DNA of 64,000 nucleotides, taken from assembly GCA_028564675.1 (NCBI GenBank), contig JAOVVO010000322.1, positions 22,443 through 86,442 of the forward strand. Reading direction: 5' to 3'. The notes below the pieces were generated by a model. That model was not told the DNA's origin, did not search any database, and saw only the letters and a list, made by a program, of their open reading frames with translations. The position numbers and the translations under genes are program-made. This DNA comes from Onchocerca lupi (Eukaryota; Nematoda; Chromadorea; Rhabditida; Onchocercidae). Positions 11,901-26,340 of the stretch are shown in pieces; within the stretch, counting starts at the first letter, position 1; the number at the start of each line of letters is the position of its first letter.

Positions 11901-13657
11901 TCTCTTAATCTTCTCTTTCCTATAAGTAGGTCTAGCCTTTGATCTTCGCTTTTCTACTGATAGATCATACCATTTAATACTTCAATCTCAAGTTTTTTCC
12001 ATTGCTGATACAAAATATCATATTTTCTCCCTTCAGTTATTAAGCCATAACCCATTATCAGCTAAAATTATAGTTTTTTTATAATGACCTTTCACTCCTT
12101 CAATCAAAAATTATTGTTTCAGATGAAATCGGTTAATTTGAAATACAGACGAATTACCGCATAATTTTGGAAATTGTTGGATTAAAAAAGTGCAATGATC
12201 AAAAAATGGTCGCAACCTGGCCGATGAATTCGAGCGATCGCGGGGAATGAGACGGGAGATGAGATGATATTCTTTTTTGTATATATCTTCAAGACATGGC
12301 AATGTTTTTTCTTTCATTCTTTGAAAGGTAATCATCCGAAAAATTCCAATAGTTTACTTTCGCCTGTCTGGGACAAGATGACGCCCGACGGCGCCGATTA
12401 CCATGATGAATCCACGTCGACGACGACGACGACGACCGCGACGCATACTCATGAAATATTTTCATGTCATTTTGATCAAGTTATTGCGACGACTATTTTC
12501 TACATCTTTATTAATGTACTGATAATGAAAATATCACTGGTAGTGAAAGTAAAAAAGACAATTTGAAATAAGATAAGATAACCAACTAATGCATTTCAGA
12601 AAATATTATAACAATCTTGTAAATCTCGGGAATCCCGAAATACTTGAAGAATGATCAGTAATTTGCTTCTAATCATTCCTGCCATATAACGTGCAACAGG
12701 CATCGTATTCGCTATTTCATGTATTGATATGATATCACTTATTTTAACTTTTATTCTAGGTGAAACTGCATTTATTTAGAACTTTTCAGTAATAAGAGAT
12801 TAAAAAATAGGGGCGGCTTGCTGCAAAAAAAAAAAAGAAAAAGACAAAAAACTAAGTTATGGCAGGAAAGGAGCGGGAAAATTTATTTTCAATTTGAAAT
12901 TCCACTAAAAAGAAAAGGTCAATTAAATTTGTTGATAAATAAATCATCTGTAGAGTTATAAACCAAAATGGTAATTCAATCAGCACAAAATTATTTTTGC
13001 AATCAAAATAATTACTAATTAACGACGAAATTATTGGAGTGAAACAGGAATTTCTGATTTTTCTATTTCAATAAGATCTCAATCAGTTTCTGATTTCTTG
13101 ACCTTGAACGGTTTTCACTTTCTTTTAGAAATAATTTCTTTGCTAAGAAAAGTTCACTTTATACACTGAGTTTCGAAATATACATCATATCAGAATTTAA
13201 CTATATCATTTTTAACATTTTATTGATGATAAATTTTGAATAATATCGAACTTTTAAAACAAATGTGAAAAGACAATGTTTTCCAGGCACCGAGCTTCGG
13301 AACTTTTCTGATCAAACTTGAATAATTCGAAATTGAATGCTCCAAAAAAGAGCATTTATCGATTAGCTTTTAGATTTTAGCCTTTAAAGTTTGCAAGTAT
13401 ATGGTAATGGAAAGTCATTTAAAAAAAAAACTAGCTTGGATGGAAATTTTTTGCTAAATTTTTTGAAAATATTTTTTTAACAAAATTTTTTCAAAGATAC
13501 TTTTAGCAAAGCAAGATGAGAACTTTTTTTTTTTTTTTGCTCACACAGTTGTCATCAACATTTGGATGAAAAATAATATGAAAGAAAATTAAAGCAAGGT
13601 AATATGAAACCAATTCTAATTTCTTTACAGACATTTTACGCTTTTTCTTTTTTTTTT

Positions 13658-13747
13658 TTAACTTTCTGTTGCAAATGGATTTTTATTTTGACGTAACACA
13701 TCTTCACCTATACGTATTTTGCGTAAAATATTACCGCTGGATGGTTT
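13658..13747 (-). other. possible terminal coding exon, unknown gene
   Basis: On the minus strand a TTTACAG acceptor (13750-13748) opens a 30-codon frame ending in TAA at 13658. Only phase 0 is open, and the peptide (starts KPSSGNILRK, ends NPFATES) has a balanced, non-repetitive composition. No family was recognised. Possible upstream exons with compatible phase include 16510-16540 and 20216-20290, but no complete model could be built. A spurious frame remains possible. Confidence 0.35.
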
Positions 13748-15209
13748 CTGTAAATCGAAGAAAAAGAAAAGTTAATTGAAGAAATAATTCAAAATGATGA
13801 ATTAATTCGATTATTTTAAATTTAATGGATCTTGACAAATTATAAAAAATTGCAGGCATTAATCTGATAAACTTTGATCAAATATATCAATTGATTTTAC
13901 ATAGATAAACCAATATTTCTAGGAATTATACCTGGAAAGAGCACAGTAAATCATTTTATCAGATCAATTATTTTAAAACATTTCCACTTTTCAAATATTT
14001 TGAATTTGCAATCATTTGGATTACCATGCATATCATTTAAAGAGAAATTTTTTTTTTCCACAAAAAATCTTCGTTATTTAGAAATTCAAGAAATTTTGAG
14101 TGTAATAATTTTTCAGGGATTTGAAAAAGTTTTGAGAAAAAAGAAAAATGCCAAAGAACAATTTTATCAGGCAAACGAGAAGAAGGAAACTTTCGTTTAA
14201 ATGATTTCCGCTTCATCTTTTCTGTCATTCATTACAGAAATCTTGAATTTGATAATTTTCTAGGATTTCAATAAATGCTTTTTGTTTCCACTAAGATTAC
14301 TCTACAAATTAGGAAGATTTATAAATAAAGAAAAAAAAATGATAAAACAGATTGAAAGAAAGTATTAAAAAGAAGGAAGAATTCGAAATGTCTGAATTTA
14401 TTCTCAAAATGGTGTAGAAAACGATGATAACAATCTTTTCGTTAAGTGTGCTTCTTTTATAATGAACACACTCTTTTGTCAGTTTCAATTGATATATTAT
14501 CGTCAAGAACTTCAATGGAATTTCAACCGAATTGATTTATGATGATTTATCACAATGTATCGGTCAAATAGTGATAGGATTAGGCGATTTTAATCAAATA
14601 ACTTAAAGCATTTTTTCTAGTTTGCAATATTTAAATATAAACTTACTGGTTATTTTACAAATTTGTTTTAAGTTTTTCTATTTAAAAAAATGAAAAAAAA
14701 TTCGAAATAACTTTCTATGCGATTTAAATTTGTTATCATTATCATCTATGCATAAACTTTTTTATTATTATCTATATGTAAATGATGATAATAATATGAA
14801 ATGATACTATATGATATGATTGTGTTCTAAAAAGCTTTTATCGTGGATTCAGGGCATTATCATAATATCATGTTTGTATTTAATGTAACGGAACTTCAAA
14901 AGACTACTTTTGAGAAAGAATGTGATATAATAATTCTGTTGAATTAATTCATTGATGTTGCAAGGATTACATTACAGTTCCAAACGGTATTTTATTTAAA
15001 TCATTAAATAAAAAACAATAAAAAGATAGTATCAATTGAAGGAATTGTGAAAATTTTAAGATTTATAAGGAAAATGTTTTCTTTTTTTTTTTTCTCAATA
15101 ATTAATAATTCAAATTTGTCCGATTGATGATATCACAGTATATCGAATATCAAAAGACTCCTCAAAGAATCCTGAAAATCGTTTAAATTATTTCATTTAT
15201 TTCTTTCAA

Positions 15210-15263
15210 TTAGTTGAATCCATGCAAATATTTTGACATTTTTTCACGCTCATCATTTACCAT
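15210..15263 (-). other. possible small terminal exon, unknown
   Basis: A minus-strand TTTCAG acceptor leads into 17 codons (MVNDEREKMSKYLHGFN) and a TAA. Only phase 0 is open. It could be an alternative last exon of a cryptic gene or chance. Confidence 0.2.
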
Positions 15264-18200
15264 CTGAAATGATAAATAAAATGTGATATTTTGCAAGAAG
15301 ACTTTTCATCCATTTCCGTCTCATCAAAACTATTCATGTTGTTGTTAAAATCGCAAAGGATAAAAAAAGAGAACCAATGATTCGCTTATTTTTTTAAAAT
15401 TTGACATTGCATATTTGCTGTGAAATCATTTTTTGTCTATCAAGTCAATGAGCATTAAAAAAGAGCTCTTTTTCATGATGCGCCAACTACAAGCACATTC
15501 TCATGCGAATAACAAAGACGCATGCTCCTGCGACAACAAAGGAGCTTTCTTCTAGCCCGAAGATGGTATCAGAATCCTCCATCTACGAAGAACAATAGGG
15601 TCCTGAACACAAAGATCATTTCAAAGGATGGGCAGAGAAGAGCTCGTGATTTCGGGTTTTTCTCTTATTGCATAACCATATCTCTTTCGTATTATATTCT
15701 CTTCATGAAAGTTGTCCTTTCGGTATTATCGAAATTGTATTGTTGATATAATTGCTGCGTTCGTTGATGTGTATTAACAAATTTATCATAATAAAAGTTT
15801 AATTATCCAATTTTGAGATTCGTTTCCAAATGAATGAAATAATAAAATTGAAGAAACCAATGAGAGCTAAAAATAGAATTCACCCTCTACAATTTTGTCA
15901 TGATCAGAAAGAAACAGCTCGACGCATGCAATGGAATCTGTTCCGGAATTTAATGAGTTAAATTAAGCCTATAATGATGTTTGGCCACTAATGTCCAACT
16001 TTGCTCAGTAACAAAAATCGAAAGAAAAAAAAAATGATTTTCCGGCAATTTTTATTCATTCTATGAAGAGCTAAAATAGTCAGTCAAGCAAAATTTATAA
16101 TGAAAGACCATAAAACAATTCCGAATGGCTTTATATTTTTAGAAGACAAGGAGAAAACGAAAAAGAAAAACTCATAAATTTCTTCACTTTTAATCGATCT
16201 TCAAATGTTATGCAATCATCATAAAATTGCTATATCTCAAAAAGTTCTTTCTCTTCTTTTTTTTTTTTGCAATTTTATATAATCAATTTTCAAGAAATTA
16301 CGCAAATTTCATTCCTTTCTCTATTTTTATAAGTCACTGAAACGGTTTTTTGAAAAAAAAAAAAAAAAAATTCATCCTAAATAAAGCAGTAAGTCTAATC
16401 GATAAGCAAAAGAAGAATCAATTATCCAAACGAACCATTAAAGCCACACTCAAAATTGGAAATTTTTTTTTTTTTATTTAAAAAAAAAGTACATAACGTC
16501 TAGTATTACCAAATTCTGTTGTTCACTTTTTAATGATCCGCTAAGTATTGTTGCAAGTATTTATAAAAAAATTTAATTTCAAAACTTTTATTCCATCTGA
16601 AAGAACTTGGCAAAATTGGAGTGTGTAAATGATGGTATTAATTTGAATTGGTTTATTTTAAATTAAAATGAATTAATCCAAAAAAAAAAAATCGAATAGA
16701 ATGAGCAGATAATTATTATTCATTATCAAATGATTTATTTTTGGTTAAAAAAAATTTCATTGCGATTTTAAATTATTTTTGGCTAAATTGAAAAGCATTT
16801 GGCTTGGAGAGAGATAGAATTAGGACAAAAAGTCGATAAAAAAATTTTTTTATCGTATATATAAAATAATAAATTCTAATGCTTGGCTTTTTTCATGTAC
16901 CTTTTTTTTTTTTCAGCTTTTTAGGCTCTTGAATTTTTCAATATTTCATCAAAAATTGAAAGATAGAATGAAATTTTCGTATAATATCTAATCTCAAGTT
17001 ACTTGTAAATCATGTATTGGAATTTAATTTTATCTCTAGAAGATAGCAATTATCATCATAAAAGAAGATTGAATGAATAGCAAAATTTCTTCTTTTTAAA
17101 AAATGATATTCTTTTCTATTTTAAAATTTCTATCATAAAAAGATATAAATGTGAATTGGTCTTTTTTTTGTTCGTCTTTTTTTTTTCCGGTCATTTTCTC
17201 AGAATTTGATGATATAATAAAATTCGTTAATTAAACTTTCCGTCATATATTATCCAATTTTAGTCTCTGTAAATAAAACCATATCAAGTTTCATTTTATC
17301 TATCACAAATTGAAAAGTAAAAAATTTCATTGAAAGCAAAATTTTAATTCACTTTTATCCAAAAATATCTTCTTTTGTCTAAGATTGTCAACCTATCTAT
17401 CAAAGATTGGTTGCTTTGGTTACAGTTTTTTTTTTTGAAAAGTTGAATCTCTCTATTCGATTGGAATAATAATACATCATTCTTTTTTTTCTCTTTAAAG
17501 AAAAAGTTTTTTTTTTATTGTAGACAAAAAAAGGAAATATAAACTTTATCTTTTGTTCAATTTGGCTAGGCAGAGAATAATCAAAAAAATATTTGATAAT
17601 ATATTGGTAATTGAATTCCAATATGTATATGTATGACATGTAAAAATCGTCAATTACGGTAATCATTTTATGGTATTTGCATATTTTGCAATGAATAAAA
17701 TATCGGAGAAGCTATTTTGCAAAGATTGAAACGAAAAGTTTTTAAAGATACAAAATATAATTCGAAGCATTGAAAAATATCAAATTCATTTAAACATTTT
17801 ACTTCCATTTTTTTGATTAATAGAAACTTCAATTGTCCCACCTATTTTCTAATTTAATTTTTTTAATTATTTAAGATGAAATGATCCGCTTCTGCATATT
17901 TTAATTTGCAAGATTGCAACATGCATAGCTATTCTATGAAATACATCATTTCTAGCTTAATTGCTTCATTTTTAATCTTAGTTCAGAAAAAAAAGAAAAA
18001 AAAACTATTTTTTTGAATAATATATAGCAAATGAAAAGTGTTAACAAACAGCTGATAGTAAAATAGATCATCGTTTTCTACGATCAAATCAACCTTTCTT
18101 TGTTCAATTGATCTGAAATCTAAAAATCATATTTGATTTAGCAAATCTTTTTCGATGATCCGATCAAACTAACTTTCTTCATTCAATTAATCCGAAAAAA

Positions 18201-20215
18201 TTAAACTATATTTGATACATTATTTTTCAAAGATAAATTTAACGAAGCGAATGGGAGAAATTTTTTTCAGCTTTTTTTAATGGTTATCTTGAAAATTTCG
18301 AACATGTTCATCGTCAATAAGCAAAGATCGAAGAAGAGGATGAAGAATTGAGAATTGAAGTGCTAAGTAATTTTCCTTTTCTCTTTTTTTTTTTTTCCCC
18401 TTGCAATTTCGAAAGAAAGGATTGAAATAAATTTTTATTCTGATTAGGCTGAAACTTTCTGAAGTGGCCGAATTTTCGAAGAGATAAACGATAAATAAAT
18501 TGTTGGCTATATTATTCGAATGATTATTTTTAATACCATATAATGCATGCTTATTTTATCTATATAAATATTAATCTTTAATCTTATTTTTTGCAAAATC
18601 AGCTTGAATTTAAATTTGAATCATTTGAAATATCATATTCAAAAAATACTCATTTTAGGTACTGCAAATATAAATATTTTAAGTGAAAATTCAGGCTAAT
18701 TTTATTAAATTAATAAGGATTGAAAATTAAATTTCTAAATTCTTTCGATGGAATTTTTCGAACTTTTCAATTTTGATAATTGTTTAGGAAAATTGAGGAA
18801 AAAGGAAAAAAAAAACAAAAACAAAAAGAAGAAACTTACAGTTATTGTTCATTTCCATATATTTATGCTTATATAATTTAACATAAAAACTTTGCCTTTT
18901 CAAAAGCGACTATGCATAAATGAATGAAAGATGACATTTTCATTAATAATCAATATCTCATTTCATTCAATCTTTCTTATTTCTTATTTTTACTATTTTC
19001 TTTTTTTTTTTTTGAAAAATATTCATTTCAATTCACATTTCATTAATTTGGTTTTTCTCAATTATTTTGAAATATTCAATGATTACTACTAAAATGATCA
19101 CGCAAACTCTGAGCAGACAAATTCTAATATTTTTCATAACAAATATGTCGAGACTTATTGACATCATTGAACTTTTACAAGTTTCCGTTTTTCTCTCTCT
19201 TTTTTTTTTCAGTAATTTATTATCTTAAATAATCAATTTTCATAATATTTGATTTGGTGCTATTTTTTAATATTAAATAAATGAAATCTATTGTTAATTG
19301 AAAATTTCTCTTTTGATATAATATGTTTTCGCAAGTGACTTTTTATTTAGTTCCGGTTTTTGTGTTGTTTTCAATTTTTTCTTTTTTTTTGTTGCTGCTG
19401 ATTATGCCTTGAATTTTAAGGAACTATGGCCAATTTTATTAAATTTAATCAACTTTCTGCATTCTTTTGTTTTCAACTGAAATTTAATTCTAACTCTGAC
19501 ATGCTAAAATATCAAGAAAATATGATATTTGAGTATCGATTTCTTGATTTAAGTCGAGAAAAACTTCATAACATAAGCATTTAACGCTTACATATCCTAC
19601 CCATTTTTCTCTCTACTTGTATGTGATTTTGTGGAATGATAAGAATTAATGAATTGATAAGAATTAGGTAAGAAGTGATAAGGATTAGATAAGTATAAAT
19701 TGAGAAGAGTTGAAATATGATAAAAAGCATTCGCAACTATTTACGCACAAACAAATTGTTAGAATAAAATGCTTTATTAATGCTTTTAAGAAATAAAAAA
19801 AATTATTTTGCAAAAGAAAATAAGATTTTTTCGTCTTTTTTTTTTCGCTTGAAAATTTTTCTAAATTTAGCAAACTGTTTTTTTTCTTTTCAAACTTTCA
19901 ATTTTTGATGAGAATATTTGATTGATTTAACTTTTCATCCTCTTTTTTTTTCTCTTTGAAATTTATAATTCGAAAAATAAATTAAAATCTTTAGCTTTAT
20001 ATTGCATTTCTATTTAATGCATCAAATTTATGATTAAAAAAAAACTATCTAAATTGAAATATTTTTAATTATGTTTTGTGAACAATGAAAAAAAATTCGA
20101 AGAATTCTAATAATATTTTTCGAATTAGTTTCTATTCTTGGAAGCTTTGAATTTTTTCAATTAAGAATATTTATGCATAAAAATAATTATTTTCATAATA
20201 TTATTCAATCTTAAC

Positions 20216-20290
20216 GATGTTATGACAAATTTGCATGTAATTAACATGAGCACGATGAAATTTAGAAACAAGAATTTCAAGTTCTTCCAT
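20216..20290 (-). other. possible first coding exon, unknown gene
   Basis: A minus-strand ATG at 20290 opens 25 codons (start MEELEILVSKFHRAHVNY) ending at a GTTAAG donor in phase 0. A TAACAG site lies upstream and a stop lies in frame before the ATG. The composition looks coding-like. Its phase fits the exon candidate at 13658-13747. Confidence 0.3.
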
Positions 20291-23064
20291 GATAACATCT
20301 TATTATCAAAGCTGTTATACTGTCATTTTTCAAGCCTAAATATTTTTAGAAATTTCAAAAAAGCTAGTTTTTTTTTTTTTTTCTAAAATATTATATGGAA
20401 TTATTAATATTTATTTTACAAGTTATTTCAAAATATAATGAATTGTCGCATCGAATTAGTAGAGAAAAAAAAATTGTCGAAATAGTAAGCAAAAATAAAT
20501 TTTAATTTATTGATTTGAAATTTTTCAATTTTCTAAAGTAAAATGAATGTTGCAAAAAGTGCATTTTCTTTTTACTTTTTTTTTTCTTTTCTGCATCATT
20601 CTTTTAATAATAATTAAATAAACAAATAACTTCCTGATGCATCCTTTTCATTTTCTTTTTTTTTTTCCTTTTTTTTCATTAACAATTAAATAAATAAATT
20701 GTTAATTTCAAAGAAAAAAAAGAAGAAAGAAAAAACTTTCAAATTTTATTCTATTATAATATCTTTCAAGCAAAATAAATTTATTCATAAATAAATGGCT
20801 TTTTTTTTTTTTTTTTTTGGTGGAAAATTTATTCAATCAATTGTATGATCATTTTTGAGCAGAAAAAAAAAAGAAATGAAATAAAAAATAAAAATTATTA
20901 AAATTGAAGAAAAATTTTTTATTGAATTTTATTGAATTTTTTGTTGATTGCCTATAACCTTTTTCTATCTTCCATTTCTTACTCATCGATTTAAATATTT
21001 TATTACTTTTTTTTTTTTTTTTTTGTTGAAATAAATAGAATGAAATGACAATAGCTCTCCGATGAATTTTTCGTTTTTATAATAAATTAAAAGGAAAAAA
21101 AACCGTTTTTTTTTTCATTATTTTTTTAAATTATTGAAAAAAAAGTGAAATAAAATTGTTGGATATTTTGAACTTGTGCAATTATTGATAATCATGCAAA
21201 GTTTAGCTCAATGCAAAAGATGTTTTAAACGAAGCAAACAAAAAAATAGTGAAAAAAAAAGTGTAATGAAAATGAAGAAATTGACAAATACTTATTGATA
21301 ATTTGTCGCTTATCTTTCATTTAAAGAATTTGAAATTCAAATAAGCATGAATTGATGTTATTATCATAAGTAATGAAAGAAATTAAAATTTTAATATCCA
21401 AATAATTGAAAGAAATTAAATTTTGATATTCCTAATCATAATATATATGCTTTATTAATTAGTAAAAAAAGAGTAAAAATAATAATAAAACCATCAAACA
21501 CTTGTCAAACTCTTGAGAAGATGCTACAAATCAAGAGGGCAAGTTTTTTTTTTTTTTTTTTTTAAGTACTTGAGATGAATATGAAATTTAAAATGGCTAA
21601 ATATCTGACGTATCTTAATCGATTGATTTTGCTAATCAGTTTCCTTTGGTATCGAATGATTTCAAATTCTTATTCACGTTTCTTTTACTTTTTATTATCT
21701 AGCAAAAACGAAAAAAAAAAAAAAAAATCATTTGATGAATAAGTAGCAAAAATGATGGAAATTGCTACATTTTTAACATTTTTCATTTCTTTTCCTTTTC
21801 TTTTTTTTTTTTCTTTGAAATTTATCATTTTTTTTTTTTTTTTTAATTAAGAAATCTGATTTATTTTGAATTTACAATTCATTTCTTCTTTCATTAGCTT
21901 CATTTATCATCGAAAATAAGCTTCTATTAAGAGATGAAATTATTGATAAAATTGAAATTTCCGTTTATTGTATTTCATCAGCTAAGTCAGATTATACAGT
22001 AAAATTCCAAATTTATATAAAATGAAATGTTGAAATGAATTTTTCATTTATTTCAATTCTTCTTTATTTTCGAAATAAAATGTATGGATGGTTCATTTTA
22101 TTTTTTAGAGGATGAAAGAATATTCCAACCAATTGGAACATTTTCCTCTGCTAGCAAGCGCACAATTCGAAATTTTTTCCGTTCAGGCCTAAAATCGGAA
22201 ATTTCAATCGTGAGAACAATAAAATGAAGACTTTTTTTTTGGCCTTACATCCGTTCAATTGAACATAGACACCCATACATTGAATAAATAACAGGAAAAT
22301 TACTAGTCTTGGCTTCGAATTTGTTTAGGCTTATCCCTTACATATGGCCCAATTGTTTGGATTCTGGCGAACAAGCAATACAAAACTTCTCCTATTTCAT
22401 TAGAATGTTGAAAACAAGTGAATGATTTTTTAACTAGAATTAAGTAAATTAGCAATATTTCTAAAGATTAACATTAAAATTAAAATAAATACATTTTTAT
22501 AAGTTGAATTAAATTAAGCCAGAATATTTTTAACGCTTCTATTCGGATATCTAGTCTAATATAACTCTGATAAGATTAGTCTTATCATTGATCTTTCCTG
22601 TCGAATATTTCAATCATGATTTCAGTTTTCTGGTCTACAGATTATATTATGATGTAAAAATGAATCAATAAAATATATTCCGGAATGAGTTGTTCAATTT
22701 AAAGAAATATTGAATTATCCAAAAAATGATCTATTTTATTTTCAATGATTACGTCAAAAATAAATAATTCCGAAAACTATCTCTTTAATATCAGAAATAT
22801 AAATTTTTTTGATTTATGTAATTGGAAAATGCTTTTTAACTTTGAAAATTCTTATCTTTGATTTTTGATGAGATGTTTGTTGGATTTAAAAGTCATCGAC
22901 ATTCCTTCAAGCATTTTCATCAAAATGACATTCAGTCATCAAGTAATTCTGAACGAAGCAATTGCTAACTTAAAGCTAGGAATTTATAATCAATTTCTTC
23001 TACTAATATCATTTTGTACCCATAATTATTTTAATGAATTTAATAATAATTTAATCAATAATTA

Positions 23065-23160
23065 GGTAATTGTTGTATTAAAGGGAATGATAATTGTGAT
23101 AATTGTTGTATTAATGGAAATGATAATAGGAAATTGTTGTATTAAAGGAAATGATAACAA
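23065..23160. repeat. tandem repeat, three units of about 30-36 bp
   Basis: Three imperfect units share AATTGTTGTATTAA followed by GGAAATGATAA. No gene is recognised around them. Confidence 0.8.
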
Positions 23161-26100
23161 ATTAAATTTTAATTTGAAAAAAAAAAAAAACAACCGTTTG
23201 TATAATTTGTAAATAATTTGATTCTATTATACATATCGACTATATATAAGACAATAATTATTTTATTTATTGCTCAAATGAAATTTCAAAAAAAAAAAAA
23301 AAAACAAAAAAATTACTAATCATTTAATAAATATTATTCTAAGCTTGAATAATAAAATTTTGCGTGATATGTGAAATTTTTATCAAATTAAAATACAAGA
23401 TAAAATGGAAGAAGTGAAATTGTAAAAGAAAGGGAAAAAGAAAGAAAGAGAGAGAGAGAAAATATTCTTTCTAAAATTTCGATGCTTTTATTCATTTTCT
23501 TCATTGGTTAAATGATTTGCACTTCGTATCATTTTCATTTCAAATCTTATCGTTTCAACAAATTTTTTCATTATCTTTTGTTGACACAAAAAATTTTACA
23601 ATCAAAAATTATTTTCCATTCCTTTTCCAATTCTATTTTATTTGGAATAATTGAAGATTGGTTGGTTGGTTGTGTAAACAGATGAATTTGTTGTATGAAA
23701 AAAGCTTTGTTATTACATATCGTTTATTGCTGCAATCATGTTGCAAAACAATCTATTGATGAATATCGAAAGTACAATTCATAGCTTGAATATCATGTTT
23801 TTATAGATGGACGAGCGATTCATTTGGGTTTATTTGGAGTTGAAAACTAATAAAGTTTAATGAAGAATTGAAATTGGAAATTAATGATTGGATGATAATA
23901 ATGAATGATGATGAATGGTAGGGTGAAAGGAAGTTGAAAAGTTGTAATTGAACCAGAAGATATATTCGTCTATTATTATGAAATTTGATGATTTTTCGCA
24001 TATTTCATTTATTTAAAAAAAAAAAAATTAGTTTCAATTTCTTTTTTTTTTTTTTTTTCTCATTGAAACATTATTTTAACTGTGATGTGAAATTCTTTTG
24101 AATGAAATTGAATTGTGGATGGGAAAAGGAATTGTGTTGATGGAGAAAAATGAAAAAAAAAAAAAAAAAAAATGAAACATATATCAATCTTATATTTTCG
24201 TTCTTTTTCAACCAATATACCTCATTTTTATTTTCTTTTCCCTATTCCTACGAATTTCTCATTGATTAATATCAATTTTGGATAATTTGGGAATTAAAAA
24301 TTACAATTTATTATTCATAAAGATTAGATAAAGTACAAGAAATAGTACTGAATTTTAGACTTATTAAAATATCATTTTATTCCACCCTGTGTGAGAATGA
24401 GCTATTAGTTTCAAATGAAATTTAGAGATATCTAGAAAGTTGAAATTTCAAAATGGATATTTTGAAATTTGAATTTCAGAATCGATATTTCGAGGGAAAA
24501 AAAAAAAGAACGATCAATTATGGAATCTAATAAGCTTTTTGTAAACAATGATGTGAAATTTTTTTCCAAAAAAAAAAAGTTCCATTTTTTGAAAAAGATT
24601 GAGAAATAACATTTTCTTAAAAAAAAAAAAAATTTCTTGATAATGTTTTTCATTTTTTCCAGAAATAATTTCACGTCACTTGTTTACTAGTTTTTATAAT
24701 TCGATGAATTGCAATGGGATGAGTGATGGATGATGCAAATCATGTCAGACTTACATGATATCAACAAAGTTTTTTTTTTTTTTTTAACATCAAAAATTCA
24801 TTTCATTGGAAAATAACTAATTGGATGAAATTGAATTAATTCCATCTTTTGCATCACAAATAATTTGATGAATTGATGGAAATTTTTTCGTTATAAAAAC
24901 GATATTCATGACAAACATCAGTGTTTTTCATGAATCTATCCATTGTTTTTCTCCTGAAATAATTCAGAATTTTCATTTTCTTTCTTTTGTTTTTTTCTTT
25001 CCATTCCTTCTTTACTGTGAAAAGTTTTTTTTAATTTTTTTTTTCGATTGTTTTAATATAAACGTTTTATCGATTTTAATTTATCAAATTTATTATCATT
25101 ATTAATAGCTAAATGCATGTTGCTAGATGTCTGAGAAAATGAAAATAACTTCATTTCAACAAACTGATCGGATTATTTTTTTAGGAGAGAAACTGAAAAA
25201 AAGCTGAACATTTTTCGTCGATTTAATTTCATTCAATTTTCATCCATTTAAGCTAACTCTCTCAAGTTGGCATTAACTAAATCTACTACCAAGCTTTGTA
25301 TCTGAATTTCAAAATAAGATTTGTAATACCATCTTCCTTCTCCTCCTCCACTTCATTTTAATTTATTTTATTTTTTAAAACTAAGAGATTGCAACTAAGA
25401 ATTAGTTTTGAAATTTCAATATATTCAAATTGTACCTGATTAAGCCTCTAAGCCTTATAAGTAATTAAATCAAAGTTTTTGGATTTGATATTTTTTTTTA
25501 TACTAATATCATCTTATTATTGATCTGCAACATACATTTTAATTGGCATTCAAATGTTCGATGCATTTATAATCGAAGAGAAAAGTTCAAAAAATATCTA
25601 ATAATTTTCAATTTTTTTTTTATTTTTCAATATATTTATTTGTGATATGATTTTTTTTTCTTTGTTCGTGAACTTTTTGTTAGAATGCTTGTCATTTGCA
25701 GCATAATTTCCTGGAATCAAATATTAGTCCTATTGAATGTCAAATAAATGTCTAAAAATTGGCCAAAAAAAAAAAGAACCAAAATAGCTCGGTCAGAAAT
25801 CTTGTCTTCTTTAGTAATAGTAATCATTTCTGTAATTTTTGAAAAATATTCCTACAAAAATATACCTTAAAACATACCAAATGAAGCAATTAATTTTTTT
25901 TTTTTTTTTTTTTTGGTTTTATGAGAAAAATAAAAGAAGTAAAATTTGCCAATAACAGCAAAATGCATCACCAAAGATAGGGGTAAATTTTCGAATTCAG
26001 ATATTATTTAAACGAATTTAAATTAGATTAAATGTATTGTCGATTTCTTAAATTCTGAACCGAATTTCATCGATTTATTTGGGTCAATTGATTGACTGAT

Positions 26101-26340
26101 TTATTGATTTATTTAAAAATGCATTGGTTAAGAAAAATAATAACAGGCAGCAATGATGTTTGAAACTATTAATATTATTATAAAGATTGATTTCAATTTG
26201 GTTGCTTTTTTTTTCTTTTTTTTTTTAAAATTACTATTTAAAATTTGAAAAGAATTTTTCAAATTTAGATACGTAATATAAATTATATCGATGTGAATAT
26301 AATTTAAAAAAAAAAAAAAAAGAATTACCATCGATGAGCG

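Larger units (their letters stand above)
7943..26340. other. 18 kb AT-rich region without a recognisable gene
   Basis: This separates the 5' end of the minus-strand SMOC-like gene from the 5' end of the plus-strand GPCR, so it holds both promoters if the models are complete. It is dominated by A/T-rich sequence with many 10-25 base poly-A or poly-T tracts. It has no long open frame. Short minus-strand stretches with good splice signals are listed separately as candidates. Two islands (about 12180-12460 and 15480-15720) are visibly less AT-rich. A CACGTG palindrome lies at 10946-10957. An imperfect duplication lies at about 18070-18210. No tRNA-like or rRNA sequence was seen. Confidence 0.7.

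Noticed and set aside
12264..12566. 100-codon plus-strand frame over the GC-rich island
   Set aside because: The Thr run comes from a (GAC)n-type trinucleotide repeat and the rest resembles no family. It is kept only as part of the island observation.
12626..12638. TCGGGA-A-TCCCGA inverted repeat
   Set aside because: Six-base arms with a one-base spacer are expected occasionally in 64 kb, and no neighbouring gene gives it meaning.
17880..17950. minus-strand coding-like stretch after an AATAG
   Set aside because: There is no usable GT donor downstream and the frames do not connect to the other candidate exons.
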